Part shown: one piece after another, positions 53,713 to 61,742 of the stretch
Position numbering within the stretch: the stretch's first letter is position 1
How the letters are laid out: the number at the start of each line of letters is the position of its first letter
Assembly (NCBI RefSeq): GCF_018131185.1
Contig: NZ_JAFCJE010000007.1
Location: 1-64,000 of the forward strand
DNA length: 64,000 nucleotides
Source of the DNA: Bradyrhizobium diazoefficiens
Lineage (GTDB): Bacteria; Pseudomonadota; Alphaproteobacteria; Rhizobiales; Xanthobacteraceae
Direction of reading: 5' to 3'
Notes under the pieces: model-generated
What the model saw: only the letters and a program-made list of their open reading frames with translations
Database searches by the model: none
What the model was told of the DNA's origin: nothing
Position numbers and translations under genes: made by a program

Positions 53713-53860
53713 TGGCCCCTTCTGAGTTCAGGGGCCGCTATTGACTACTGACGAATCCGGACTCATTGTCCGGCTGTTGGTATCGTCAATGCCCGCTAGC
53801 AGCCCCTAGCTGCGTTATGCGGGTTCGAGAGGGAGCCCCGCCACAGGGCCCCTCTCGAAT
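53713..53860. other. Cluster of three strong hairpins
   Basis: GGCCCC..GGGGCC at 53714-53736, CCGGAC..GTCCGG at 53757-53773, and a long stem TTCGAGAGGG..CCCTCTCGAA at 53824-53859. They lie between the Cas2-like gene start and an IS remnant, with no open frame and no T-run. They may be IS- or phage-related structures. Confidence 0.5.
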
Positions 53861-53903
53861 CATTGTTCCAGTATATCCTGATTCCCGTAATGGTAGCCCC
53901 CGT

Positions 53904-54215
53904 TCAGGGTTTGTGCGCGTTGTGCACAACTAGCGCGTTCGCCAGTACTTGGCCCCGGATTGGCTGCTTGGGAGGATGCTTCTTGGTCCGCCACTTAAGG
54001 AAGCGCCAAGCCTGTCTCTTGAAGTCTGGCTTAGTGAGGTTGACGATACGTCCAGACGTCTTCCCAGACGCGCCCTTGACGGCAAGGTTGGCACGTTCCC
54101 CGTCCTCAACGCCGGTCGCGGAGCGGTTTGAATAGCGGAAATCGCATTCCGCGAGATAGCGGTGCGGGTCCTTCTCGGAGCAGTGCTGATAGCGCCTTGA
54201 AGGATGATCGGACAT
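53904..54215 (-). pseudogene. ISXO2-like (IS1595 family) transposase remnant
   Basis: The frame carries YQHCSEKDPHRYLAECDFRY and SNRSATGVEDGERANLAVKG, the C-terminal motif of ISXO2-like transposases, but nothing of the upstream catalytic domain. The 3' part (FKRQAWRFLKWRTKKHPP) is unrelated tail. No terminal inverted repeats could be defined. It is a degraded insertion sequence end. Confidence 0.75.
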
Positions 54216-54256
54216 CTCAGCACCCAAACTAAGCGCGTGAGTCACGAGAAGACGCG

Positions 54257-55789
54257 CTACGCCGCAGCCAATCCAAACCACCGCATCAGCGCATCCTCTA
54301 GCCCACCCTGGCTCCCGTCTCCCACCCAGGCCACATGCCCGTCGGGCCGCACCAGCACTGCGCCGGGCGTGGTGACCTGTCCGATCGCGGGAAGCTCCCA
54401 TGGGCCGTCATAGGCGGCGTCGACCACACCGACGCGGTCCGCCCAGGGCGTGAGGCCGATTGCCGTTCGCTTGCCGAAATTGAGCAGCACGCCGCGCGCG
54501 CCGTGCAGCAGCGTGAACAGGTTTTGCTTCTGTCCTTCGATCGTCAGATCGAGATCCGGCATGCGCCGGCCGAGCAGCGCGTGGCCTTCGCCGAGATCGT
54601 AGGCGATGTCGAGCCCGCTCATCATCGCGCCGAAGCGCTTGCGCGGCTCGTCCATGCCGAGCAGCTCGGCGATGGCCTCGCGCGCGGCCTTGCGGCCCTC
54701 GTCGCCGCGGCGGAGCAGGGCGATCTGCGCCATGGTGTTCTTGAGGACGCGCGCGCCAACCGGATGGCGCTCCGCGTGGTAGCTGTCGAGCAGGCTGTCG
54801 GGCGAGATGCCTTTGACCACCTGCGCCAGCTTCCAGCCGAGATTGACGGCGTCCTGCACACCCAGATTGAGGCCTTGCCCGCCGACGGAGTGATGGATAT
54901 GCGCGGCGTCGCCGGCGAGCAGCACGCGGCCGCTGCGATAGGACATGGCCTGCCGCGCCGCATCGGTGAAGCGGGAGATCCAGGCCGGATCGTGCAGGCC
55001 GAAATCGGTGCCGTAGACGGCCACGAGCGCGTCGCTGAGGTCGCGCTGGGTGGGCGGACCGGTGCGATCGAGACTTGCTTCGGTCACGACGACCAGCACG
55101 CGCCCGCTCTCGGCCCTGCTGAGACCGTGAAAGCCGAGCGCGTCGTGACGCAGGCCGAACTCCGGCGCCTCGCGCATCTCGACCTCGGCCATGAGGTTAA
55201 CAAGCGTCGGCGCGGTGCCGGGGAAGTCGATGCCGGCGGTCTTGCGCACCAGGCTGCGACCGCCGTCGCAGCCGACCAGGTAATTTGCGCGCAAGCGCTC
55301 GCCGCCGGACAGCGAGACGTCGACGCCGGTCTCGTCCTGCACGAAGCCCGTGACCTCGCGATTGCGATAGAAGGGAACGCCGAGCTCCATGGCCCAATCG
55401 GCCAGGATGCGCTCGATGTGGATCTGCCGCAGCGCGAGCCCGTAAGCGTGCCGCGTGGGGAGGTCGCTGATATCGAGCCTGGTCCAGGCAAAGCCCGCGA
55501 GCTGCACGATCTGTCCTTCGCGCAGGAAGCGGTCGGCAACGCCGCGCTGATCGAGTATCTCGATCGTGCGCGCGTGCAATCCGCCGGCGCGCGTCTCGAC
55601 CATCGCCTGATCGGGGCGCCGCTCGACGACGGCCACGTCGACATCGGCGAGCGCGAGCTCGGCGGCCAGCATCAGCCCGGTCGGGCCGCCGCCCGCAATC
55701 ACCACGGCGTGCTCGTTCCGCACCGGGTTTTCCGCGCGGGTTCGCTGCGGGCGGCGGCGCGAACGGGAACTGGGAAGCAGTACGGACAT
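54257..55789 (-). CDS. FAD-dependent aromatic monooxygenase (PheA/TfdB-like)
   Basis: 510 residues. FAD motifs: VVIAGGGPTGLMLAAELAL (first GxGxxG), the middle DG motif in VGCDGGRSLVRKTAGI, and VLLAGDAAHIHHSVGGQGLN. The last 150 residues form a thioredoxin-like C-terminal domain as in phenol or rifampicin monooxygenases. It should hydroxylate an aromatic substrate with NAD(P)H; the substrate is unknown. The GC is typical of the host. Confidence 0.9.
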   Translation of the reverse strand: MSVLLPSSRSRRRPQRTRAENPVRNEHAVVIAGGGPTGLMLAAELALADVDVAVVERRPDQAMVETRAGGLHARTIEILDQRGVADRFLREGQIVQLAGFAWTRLDISDLPTRHAYGLALRQIHIERILADWAMELGVPFYRNREVTGFVQDETGVDVSLSGGERLRANYLVGCDGGRSLVRKTAGIDFPGTAPTLVNLMAEVEMREAPEFGLRHDALGFHGLSRAESGRVLVVVTEASLDRTGPPTQRDLSDALVAVYGTDFGLHDPAWISRFTDAARQAMSYRSGRVLLAGDAAHIHHSVGGQGLNLGVQDAVNLGWKLAQVVKGISPDSLLDSYHAERHPVGARVLKNTMAQIALLRRGDEGRKAAREAIAELLGMDEPRKRFGAMMSGLDIAYDLGEGHALLGRRMPDLDLTIEGQKQNLFTLLHGARGVLLNFGKRTAIGLTPWADRVGVVDAAYDGPWELPAIGQVTTPGAVLVRPDGHVAWVGDGSQGGLEDALMRWFGLAAA

Positions 55790-55913
55790 GTCGTGACCCC
55801 TCGGCTTGGTGTCGGGTCGGGGGTTCTACGGCAGAGGCGGGGACTTGAAGCAAGCCCGTTGCGCACCACATATCGAGTTGGGAGGAGAGGCTTGCTCCTC
55901 CGCGTTGGCCGCG

Positions 55914-55943
55914 TTGACACGTCGGGCAACACACCGGCATGAT
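55914..55943 (+). promoter_or_regulatory. Promoter of short RNA copy B
   Basis: -35 TTGACA (55914-55919), an 18-base spacer CGTCGGGCAACACACCGG and -10 CATGAT (55938-55943). Confidence 0.7.
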
Positions 55944-55949
55944 GGCATC

Positions 55950-56004
55950 ATCGACAGAGTCTGGTTCGGCCCGCGCGGGAGATGCCCGCCGCGGGTTTTG
56001 TTTT
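55950..56004 (+). ncRNA. Short RNA element, copy B
   Basis: Leader ATCGACAGAGTCTGG, then a hairpin, CCCGCG..CGGG/CCCG..CGCGGG (55970-55995), and TTTTGTTTT. The inner pair is CGGG/CCCG where copies A and D have CGGA/TCCG. It runs towards the 3' end of the response regulator gene. Confidence 0.6.
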
Positions 56005-56010
56005 GCCGAT

Positions 56011-56355
56011 TCAGCAAATGCCGGTGGTTCGCTGCATGACGTCGGCGAGTTCCTCGAAGGAGAAAGGCTTGCGGATCATCGGCAGGCCGCCGCGCCGGGG
56101 CTCGCGACCGGAGAGTTGCAGCACCTTGAGCTCCGGACGGACTCGCCTTGCCAGCTCGGCCAGCTCATGACCGTCCATGCCGGGCATGTTGATGTCGGTG
56201 ATGAGAATGGAGATCTCCTTGTGCTGCTCGAGCCGGTCGAGTGCGTCCGGTCCGCTTTGGGCCCTGACCACCTCGCAGCCGAGCTCTTCCAGCATGTCCA
56301 CGACGACGTCGAGGACGGCGGGATCGTCGTCAACAATCAGGACAGTGTGGCTCAT
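56011..56355 (-). CDS. Single-domain response regulator
   Basis: 114 residues, receiver only. The acidic pair is in TVLIVDDDPAVLD, the phosphoacceptor Asp in LITDINMPGMDGH, and the conserved Lys in MIRKPFSFEEL, so phosphorylation is expected. No kinase gene is adjacent. Such stand-alone receivers act as phosphate relays or bind partner proteins. The ATG at 56355 was chosen because the receiver fold begins there. Confidence 0.9.
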   Translation of the reverse strand: MSHTVLIVDDDPAVLDVVVDMLEELGCEVVRAQSGPDALDRLEQHKEISILITDINMPGMDGHELAELARRVRPELKVLQLSGREPRRGGLPMIRKPFSFEELADVMQRTTGIC

Positions 56356-56419
56356 CGCGCGGACATTCCTTGCAACCAGAGGGGTAAACGCGCCGCTCGT
56401 CCGGTAGGTTCCTGCGGGC

Positions 56420-56620
56420 CTAATCGTCCTTCGACACATCGCCGGGCTTTTCAGGAACGCTGATGGTGCCGCCCTCGCCGTGCTCGAGATTGCGGCCGCT
56501 GTCCCGGGTCTCGCCGGGCTCTTCGATGATCGAATCCTGCATCTCGCGCTTTTCGTCGCGGCGCGGCTTGTCTGCGGGCAGGCCGCGCGATGCCTGCTGG
56601 TGCGTCGTCTCTCGTGTCAT
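56420..56620 (-). CDS. Small polar hypothetical protein
   Basis: 66 residues, very rich in Glu, Lys, Arg and Gly (DKPRRDEKREMQDSIIEEPG), without hydrophobic segments and probably disordered. It may be a stress-type protein. It lies 64 bases upstream of the response regulator on the same strand. Confidence 0.6.
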   Translation of the reverse strand: MTRETTHQQASRGLPADKPRRDEKREMQDSIIEEPGETRDSGRNLEHGEGGTISVPEKPGDVSKDD

Positions 56621-56668
56621 GGGCCGATCCTCCCGATCGGCTAACGTTCACCGAGCCTGCAAGTTCTT

Positions 56669-56698
56669 TTGACACGTCGGGCAAAACACTGGCAGAAT
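56669..56698 (+). promoter_or_regulatory. Promoter of short RNA copy C
   Basis: -35 TTGACA (56669-56674), the conserved 18-base spacer with one change (ACACTGG) and -10 CAGAAT (56693-56698). Confidence 0.7.
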
Positions 56699-56704
56699 GG
56701 CATC

Positions 56705-56763
56705 ATCGAAAGAGGTTTGGTTCAGCCCGCGCGGAGCAATCTGCAGCGGGCTGCTTCATTTTC
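56705..56763 (+). ncRNA. Short RNA element, copy C
   Basis: Leader ATCGAAAGAGGTTTGG, then a hairpin AGCCCGC..GCGGA/TCTGC..GCGGGCT (56724-56752), followed by a weak T-rich tail. The stem is shifted by one base from the other copies but has the same layout. It is the least terminator-like of the four. Confidence 0.5.
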
Positions 56764-56773
56764 GAAAGAGGCT

Positions 56774-56803
56774 TTGACACGCCGGGCAAAACACCGGCAT
56801 GAT
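56774..56803 (+). promoter_or_regulatory. Promoter of short RNA copy D
   Basis: -35 TTGACA (56774-56779), spacer CGCCGGGCAAAACACCGG and -10 CATGAT (56798-56803). It starts 10 bases after copy C ends. Confidence 0.7.
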
Positions 56804-56809
56804 GACATC

Positions 56810-56861
56810 ATCGAGACGAGTTTGGTTCACCCGCGCGGACGTCATCCGCCGCGGGTTTTTT
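56810..56861 (+). ncRNA. Short RNA element, copy D
   Basis: Leader ATCGAGACGAGTTTGG, then CCCGCG..CGGA/TCCG..CGCGGG (56830-56855) and six T, the clearest copy. Together with copy C it fills 56669-56861 in a head-to-tail pair. The rest of 56862-57106 is noncoding leader sequence for the small gene at 57107. Confidence 0.62.
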
Positions 56862-57106
56862 CGTCTCGATTTCAGAATCGGACGGCGGCGGCGCATTGCG
56901 GCCACGCACTCGTCAAACCTGGAGCGCCGATCGGCGCGCCCGCCGTCCGAACCATTGCCGGCCGTGCACGCGCGAACGTGCCGGCCCGCGGCGCATGGGC
57001 CGATGGCCCGCGCCGCTGCGGTCTCCGGAAGACACGGAGATAGGGTTCGCGCCCGAAACGATCGCGCCTCGGCGCGATCTGCCGCGCATTTTCTTCGCAT
57101 GGAGGG

Positions 57107-57181
57107 ATGATGACCGTCTATCTGATTTCGCTCGCGCTCGCGGGCTTGGTCGCGATCGTGTTGTGGGAGATGTTGACATGA
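57107..57181 (+). CDS. 24-residue membrane peptide
   Basis: It starts MMTVYLISLALAGLVAIV, a single membrane helix, and ends WEMLT. GGAGGG directly precedes the ATG, and the stop overlaps the start of the small-terminase-like gene (ATGA). The coupling and ribosome binding site make it a probable leader or small membrane protein. Confidence 0.5.
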   Translation: MMTVYLISLALAGLVAIVLWEMLT

Positions 57182-57501
57182 ATGAAGAGATCGCAGGTGA
57201 GCCGACCCGATCGCCGGCTGCCAGGAAGCCGTCCAGGGCGCGCACCCTGACCGAGATCCGCTCGCTGGCGCGCAGCCACACCAGGACGGCCCTGAAAGTT
57301 CTCGTCGGCATCATGCGCAGCGACGACGCGACGCCGGCCGTGCGACTCTCCGCGGCCAACGCCATCCTCGATCGCGGCTGGGGCAAGTCGGCGCAGCCGA
57401 TCGAGAGCGGCGAAGAGGGCGTGGAAACGATCCACAGGGTCGAGCGCGTCATCGTGCGCCCGGACGACGCCGTCGGCGGCGAGGCCGGTCCCAAGGCTTG
57501 A
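57178..57501 (+). CDS. Small-terminase-like prophage protein
   Basis: 107 residues, homologous to the protein at 51879 over its core (RTLTEIRSLARSHT and AANAILDRGWGKS). It is likely the small packaging subunit for the large terminase at 58107, or a related DNA-binding protein. It is coupled to the 24-residue peptide upstream. Confidence 0.65.
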   Translation: MNEEIAGEPTRSPAARKPSRARTLTEIRSLARSHTRTALKVLVGIMRSDDATPAVRLSAANAILDRGWGKSAQPIESGEEGVETIHRVERVIVRPDDAVGGEAGPKA

Positions 57502-57530
57502 CCGGAAAGCTCGACCCTTGAAGTTCGCCC

Positions 57531-57650
57531 CGACGCGTCGGGCAAGACCCGGAGGGCAGCCATGGCGTCTTTCATCAAATTCTGCAACTTCAACTATGTA
57601 GGTGGACGAGAGGCTCGTCTTAACAAGAGCACCGCGGGTTTTTCATTTCG
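57531..57650 (+). repeat. Degraded copy E of the RNA element
   Basis: GACGCGTCGGGCAAGACCCGG near 57531-57551 resembles the promoter spacer, and ACCGCGGGTTTTTC near 57631-57644 resembles the hairpin's 3' arm and T-run. About 80 unrelated bases lie between, and neither promoter box is preserved. It is probably a dead copy. Confidence 0.4.
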
Positions 57651-57810
57651 GTGATCCATGGTTCCTGGTCTGCTTGCCGGCCCGGCTCTGCCCGGCATAG
57701 GCGCGCTGCACCCGGTCGCTGCAATAGGACAGCTTTCTGCCATCGCCGGTGAAGCGCCCGTTGTTGATGATCCAGAGGATCACGGTCTTGTCGTCGATCT
57801 TCTTGAACAT
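57643..57810 (-). CDS. Possible small hypothetical protein
   Basis: 55 residues, MFKKIDDKTVILWIINNGRF then basic. The same frame stays open for a further 15 codons upstream (SIRHPNTIHGRKNL) without a good start, so the N-terminus may be missing. The remainder of 57502-58106 shows no other gene. Confidence 0.3.
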   Translation of the reverse strand: MFKKIDDKTVILWIINNGRFTGDGRKLSYCSDRVQRAYAGQSRAGKQTRNHGSPK

Positions 57811-58106
57811 CAGGTTCTTACGGCCATGAATGGTGTTCGGGTGCCTGATTGAGAATCCGACGACGAACTACTGTGTTCACGCATGCCCCCTCATTTCTCG
57901 ACGAATGCGGCATGTGGCTTCTACGAAACTACCGCGCGCGAAACATTTCGTTGATCAGCAACAGTTGAGCAAGCCGTCGCCCACCAGCGAAACGGTGAGG
58001 ATACTGCTTGTCGATTCGCGTGAGGCTCTCGCACTCTCAAAGGACATTCAAAATGTGGGACGACATGATGCGACGTACTCGTCCTAAGGGAGAGCGAGCC
58101 TAGCCA

Positions 58107-59393
58107 TTGTCCATCCTCAAAATTCCGACCGCGAAGATCTTCGAGCCTCTGCTGAAGCCTGCGCGCTACAAGGGCGTTTACGGCGGACGCGGCTCGGGGA
58201 AATCGCACTTCTTCGGCGAGCTTCTGGTCGAGACGTGTCAGGCCGAGCGCGGCACGCTCGCGGTCTGCATCCGCGAGGCGCAGCGCTCGCTGGCACAATC
58301 GTCCAAGCGCCTGATCGAAGGCAAGATCGCGAGCCTGAGGCTCGGCCACGGCTTCAAGCTGTTCAGCGACAAGATCGAGACGCCCGGCGACGGGCTCATC
58401 ATCTTCCGTGGCCTTCAGGATCACACCGCCGACTCGATCAAATCGCTGGAGGGGTTTCGCATCGCCTGGATCGACGAGGCGCAATCCCTCAGCGCGCGCA
58501 GCCTCGCGCTGCTGCGGCCGACGATCCGCGTCAAGGATTCAGAGCTGTGGGCGAGCTGGAATCCGCGGCGCAAGAGCGATGCGATCGACGATTTCCTGCG
58601 CGGGCGCAAGCCCGACGGAGCCGTGCTGGTCAAGGCAAACTGGCGCGACAATCCCTGGTTTCCGGATGTGCTCGGAGAGGAGCGGCTGTTGGATCAGAAG
58701 CTATACCCTGAGCGCTACGATCACATCTGGGAGGGCGAGTATGCCCGCGCTTTCGAGGGCGCCTATTTCGCCTCGCTGCTGTCGGAAGCGCGCGCCGGCG
58801 GGCGGATCGGCAAGGTCTCCGCCGATCCTCTGTTGCCGCTTCGCGCCTTCATCGACATCGGCGGCGCGGGGGCCGCGGCGGACGCCTTCACGATGTGGAT
58901 CGTGCAGTGGGTCGGCGGCGAGATTCGCGTGCTGGACTATTACGAGAGCGTCGGCCAGGTGCTGGCGTTCCACGTCAATTGGCTGCGTTCGCGAGGTTAT
59001 GACAACGCCGTGCTCTATCTCCCGCACGACGGCATGGCCGCCAACAACGTCACCGGCAAGCGCTACGAGGATCATCTGCGCGAGGCCGGCTTCAAGGTCG
59101 AGCCGCCGGTGAAGAACCAGGGTCCGGGGGCCGCGATGATGCGCATCGAGGCGCTGCGCCGGCTCGGCCCGCAGCTCTGGTTCAACGCGGAGACCACCGA
59201 GCCCGGCCGCGAAGCGCTCGGCTTCTATCACGAGCGCAAGGACGAGACGCGCAACATCGGGCTCGGCCCCGAGCACGACTGGTCGAGCCACGCTGCGGAT
59301 GCGCTCGGTCTGATGGCGATCTGCTACGAGCAGCCGGGCAGGGTGGCGGCGTTCAACCGGCCGATCCGGTATGCGGAACGGGGATGGATGTGA
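58107..59393 (+). CDS. Phage terminase large subunit (PBSX type)
   Basis: 428 residues, full length. The ATPase part has Walker A GGRGSGKSHF near residue 30 and Walker B IAWIDEAQSL near 120. The nuclease part shows IDIGGAGAAADAFTM near 250 (acidic) and DWSSHAADALGLMA near the C-terminus. It would cut and translocate phage DNA. It starts with TTG. It lies downstream of the small-terminase-like gene but separated by 605 bases. Confidence 0.9.
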   Translation: MSILKIPTAKIFEPLLKPARYKGVYGGRGSGKSHFFGELLVETCQAERGTLAVCIREAQRSLAQSSKRLIEGKIASLRLGHGFKLFSDKIETPGDGLIIFRGLQDHTADSIKSLEGFRIAWIDEAQSLSARSLALLRPTIRVKDSELWASWNPRRKSDAIDDFLRGRKPDGAVLVKANWRDNPWFPDVLGEERLLDQKLYPERYDHIWEGEYARAFEGAYFASLLSEARAGGRIGKVSADPLLPLRAFIDIGGAGAAADAFTMWIVQWVGGEIRVLDYYESVGQVLAFHVNWLRSRGYDNAVLYLPHDGMAANNVTGKRYEDHLREAGFKVEPPVKNQGPGAAMMRIEALRRLGPQLWFNAETTEPGREALGFYHERKDETRNIGLGPEHDWSSHAADALGLMAICYEQPGRVAAFNRPIRYAERGWM

Positions 59394-59485
59394 GGAGATA
59401 AATACCCCCGGGATAAACCTGCGGTTGACGTATGTTCTTGTTATGTTCTAGAATGCGCAATCTCTACTGTTGCGTGAGTTTTGCA

Positions 59486-59740
59486 ATGTCGGCGCTGCGA
59501 ATGCTGGTCGAGTTGATCGGGTACACCGTGGCGCGATCTGTTTTGCCATTCCTTTCGTTCGGACAAATCCATGTCGAACCGTTCAGCGCATCGACGCCGT
59601 CACTGCGTCGCCCATGGTACCGTCTCGACGCGGATGGACGGATCGAATTGCGACAGGACGCTGCTGGTTGGATCGGGTTTGCAATGTGCCTCCTGATGCT
59701 GCTCGCGATCGCGGCCATTTTTCGCGGCATCTCGTTGTGA
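59486..59740 (+). CDS. Small membrane hypothetical protein
   Basis: 84 residues: one N-terminal hydrophobic segment (RMLVELIGYTVARSVLPFLSF) and a C-terminal membrane helix (WIGFAMCLLMLLAIAAIF). Starts at 59432 or 59453 are alternatives. Function is unknown; it lies in the prophage region but looks host-like. Confidence 0.55.
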   Translation: MSALRMLVELIGYTVARSVLPFLSFGQIHVEPFSASTPSLRRPWYRLDADGRIELRQDAAGWIGFAMCLLMLLAIAAIFRGISL

Positions 59741-60020
59741 GAAGAGAAGCTGGGCAAATGCAGGGCATCGCGCGTCAAGGAATGATCCATCCTATGCCAG
59801 GCGTCTTGGAAATCGAAGCGCGTCTCAATCCGTCACCGCGCCCGCCACCGCTGATGTGCTGCGACGAGAGCGGAAGACACCGTGCGGCTCGCAGATATCC
59901 GCCGTTTGACCCGCATGCGTCCAAGCGAGCTGCTATTTGGCCAATTGTTCATGGCCACAATCTGTTCGGTGTTGCGCGACCTGTGGTAGAGAGTTGGCTG
60001 GGTCATCCGAAGGAGTTCTC

Positions 60021-60521
60021 ATGAGACGACAAGCTCGTTGGACGTCGATCGGTCTGGTCACGTTGTCCATCGCCTGCCCGCCGGCTATGGCCGTTGGTCA
60101 TTTGTCCGGGAGCTTGCCAAAGCCTGCCTATGTTCAATCCGTTGCGACCCCCGAGCCGCCGCCAAAGACCGGACCCTACCTGTCCCAGACGATGAAGAAA
60201 AATCCGGCCTATGCGCGAGCGTTGAATGCATTGCTCGATCATGCTGACGCGCTGCCGGAATGGGCTCAGGGAATGGGCAGAGGGAAGGGTTGGCGCGTCG
60301 AGGCATCCGTCGCCAATGTCACGATCGACGGCACGACGTACGAGCTGTATTACACCTGCGAGTCTCAGAATTGTAACGTCAGCGAGTTGATTATCATGTT
60401 CGCGCCCAACGCGGCCCAGGCGTGGGCAGTTCTGTCTCATGAAGGAAGCATCTCCTACCTCGGCGCGCCAAACGCGGCCCAGCAGAAGGCCCTGAAGCAA
60501 GCGCTGGGCCCTGACGAATGA
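60021..60521 (+). CDS. Ivy-like lysozyme inhibitor
   Basis: 166 residues. A signal peptide (SIGLVTLSIACPPAMAVG) is followed by a fold with the Ivy signature: YYTCESQNCNVSELIIMF, a Cys-bounded loop like the CKPHDC loop that plugs lysozyme, then the late SYLGAPNAAQQKALKQAL. It should act in the periplasm against lysozyme or phage and host muramidases. AGGAG precedes the ATG. It is flanked by prophage genes including a lysozyme-like protein. Confidence 0.78.
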   Translation: MRRQARWTSIGLVTLSIACPPAMAVGHLSGSLPKPAYVQSVATPEPPPKTGPYLSQTMKKNPAYARALNALLDHADALPEWAQGMGRGKGWRVEASVANVTIDGTTYELYYTCESQNCNVSELIIMFAPNAAQAWAVLSHEGSISYLGAPNAAQQKALKQALGPDE

Positions 60522-60714
60522 TGCGGCGAACTCGCAGTGCAGGCACCCCCACAGTGGTGTGCTGCTCTTGTACTGAATGCTGTTTGCCGGCAGAATTGAG
60601 CCGTGGCTTGGCGGCGCTGCCGAGCCACCGGTGTAAGGAAAGTGTCAAAATATCCGGAAGAGATTGAGCAGCGGTCCTTGCGGGCCGCTGTTGTCGTTTG
60701 TGGAGATGATCGCG

Positions 60715-61701
60715 GTGCCCAACAACATCACATGGATCGAAAGCAAAGGTAAATCGGATGCACAAAGCCCGACGTCGAGCGCTCTTGGGCTAGGGCAGTT
60801 TGTGAACCGGACATGGCTCGAGATGATCAAGCGCCTCGAACCCGACTTGGCGCGAGGCAAATCGGACGCCGAAATCCTTGCGATGCGCACCAACGCGGCT
60901 CTTTCGCAAAAGATGACGGACGCGTATGCGACGGAGAACGAAGCCAGGCTTCGGCGGGCCGGCGTCCCCGTCACGCCGACGTCGACCTATCTCATGCACT
61001 TTGCCGGCCCGGGCGGCGGCGTCAAGTTGATGAAGGCGGATCCAAATACGCCGGTGGAGTCGATTTTCGACGACAACGCCATCAAGGCCAATCCCTTCCT
61101 TCGCGGCAAGACAGCCAGCTGGGTCATCGCCTGGGCGAACAAGAAGGTGGAAGACGCTGCGACGTCTCAGTCTAACGTCGCGCGCCGCCGCGTGCCGTGG
61201 AGCACCGGCGGCCAACCCGTTCCTTGGCTCGCGCAAACGCAGGCCGCGGAGCCGGCGTTCGACGCCACGAGCTGGCCGCAACGTCCCGCTTCGCCCAACC
61301 TGTTGTCGCCCGATGCAGCTCGTCGTATTGCCGGAGCACTGAGCGCCGCGCCGATACCCTTCCTGGAAGGAACGATGCGGGCCCAACAGGCGCTCGACAA
61401 TTCACTTCCCGCGCCCGGTGCCGCGCCTTGGGATCTTTCCGACCGCTTCGGCAAATGGAGCGGCCTCGGTGGGGTCTTGGGCCCGGCAAGTGCAAGCTAT
61501 GCGTCCATCGGAGATGGCTACGACGCGCCGTCGCCTCCGGCCACAAGCGCGCAGGCGCCGAACGCACCCGAACTGAACGGCGGCGGTGTGCCCGCCGTCC
61601 GTCGCAGTGACATCCGCCGGTTGAGCCGGCGCGATGATCCGAGCGAGGCGGATGTGTTTAGGTCAGGCGCCCCGCCGGTGCCGTATCTGTCGCGCTGGTG
61701 A
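60715..61701 (+). CDS. Lytic-transglycosylase-like prophage protein
   Basis: 328 residues. GTG at 60715 has GGAG 9 bases upstream; ATG 60706 sits too close. Residues 1-120 are SLT-like (ITWIESKGKSDAQSPTSSAL, GLGQFVNRTWLEMI), with the catalytic Glu in the first motif. The remainder is Pro/Ala-rich and polar and ends RRLSRRDDPSEADVF, then a short tail. It would cut peptidoglycan, as a virion or lysis enzyme. The C-terminal motif recurs in the protein at 62848. Confidence 0.72.
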   Translation: MPNNITWIESKGKSDAQSPTSSALGLGQFVNRTWLEMIKRLEPDLARGKSDAEILAMRTNAALSQKMTDAYATENEARLRRAGVPVTPTSTYLMHFAGPGGGVKLMKADPNTPVESIFDDNAIKANPFLRGKTASWVIAWANKKVEDAATSQSNVARRRVPWSTGGQPVPWLAQTQAAEPAFDATSWPQRPASPNLLSPDAARRIAGALSAAPIPFLEGTMRAQQALDNSLPAPGAAPWDLSDRFGKWSGLGGVLGPASASYASIGDGYDAPSPPATSAQAPNAPELNGGGVPAVRRSDIRRLSRRDDPSEADVFRSGAPPVPYLSRW

Positions 61702-61742
61702 AGCTACGTCGCCGTACGCATGAATTTGATCAAAGGTATCTC

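Noticed and set aside
53820..53860. GGGTTCGA resembling a tRNA T-loop
   Set aside because: No acceptor, D or anticodon arm can be folded around it; it is part of a long simple hairpin.
55939..57110. Frames beginning MMASS, MASS or MMTSS inside RNA copies B, C and D
   Set aside because: The ATG overlaps the -10 box and would lie upstream of the expected transcript start, copy A lacks it, and the peptides diverge while the RNA hairpin is conserved.
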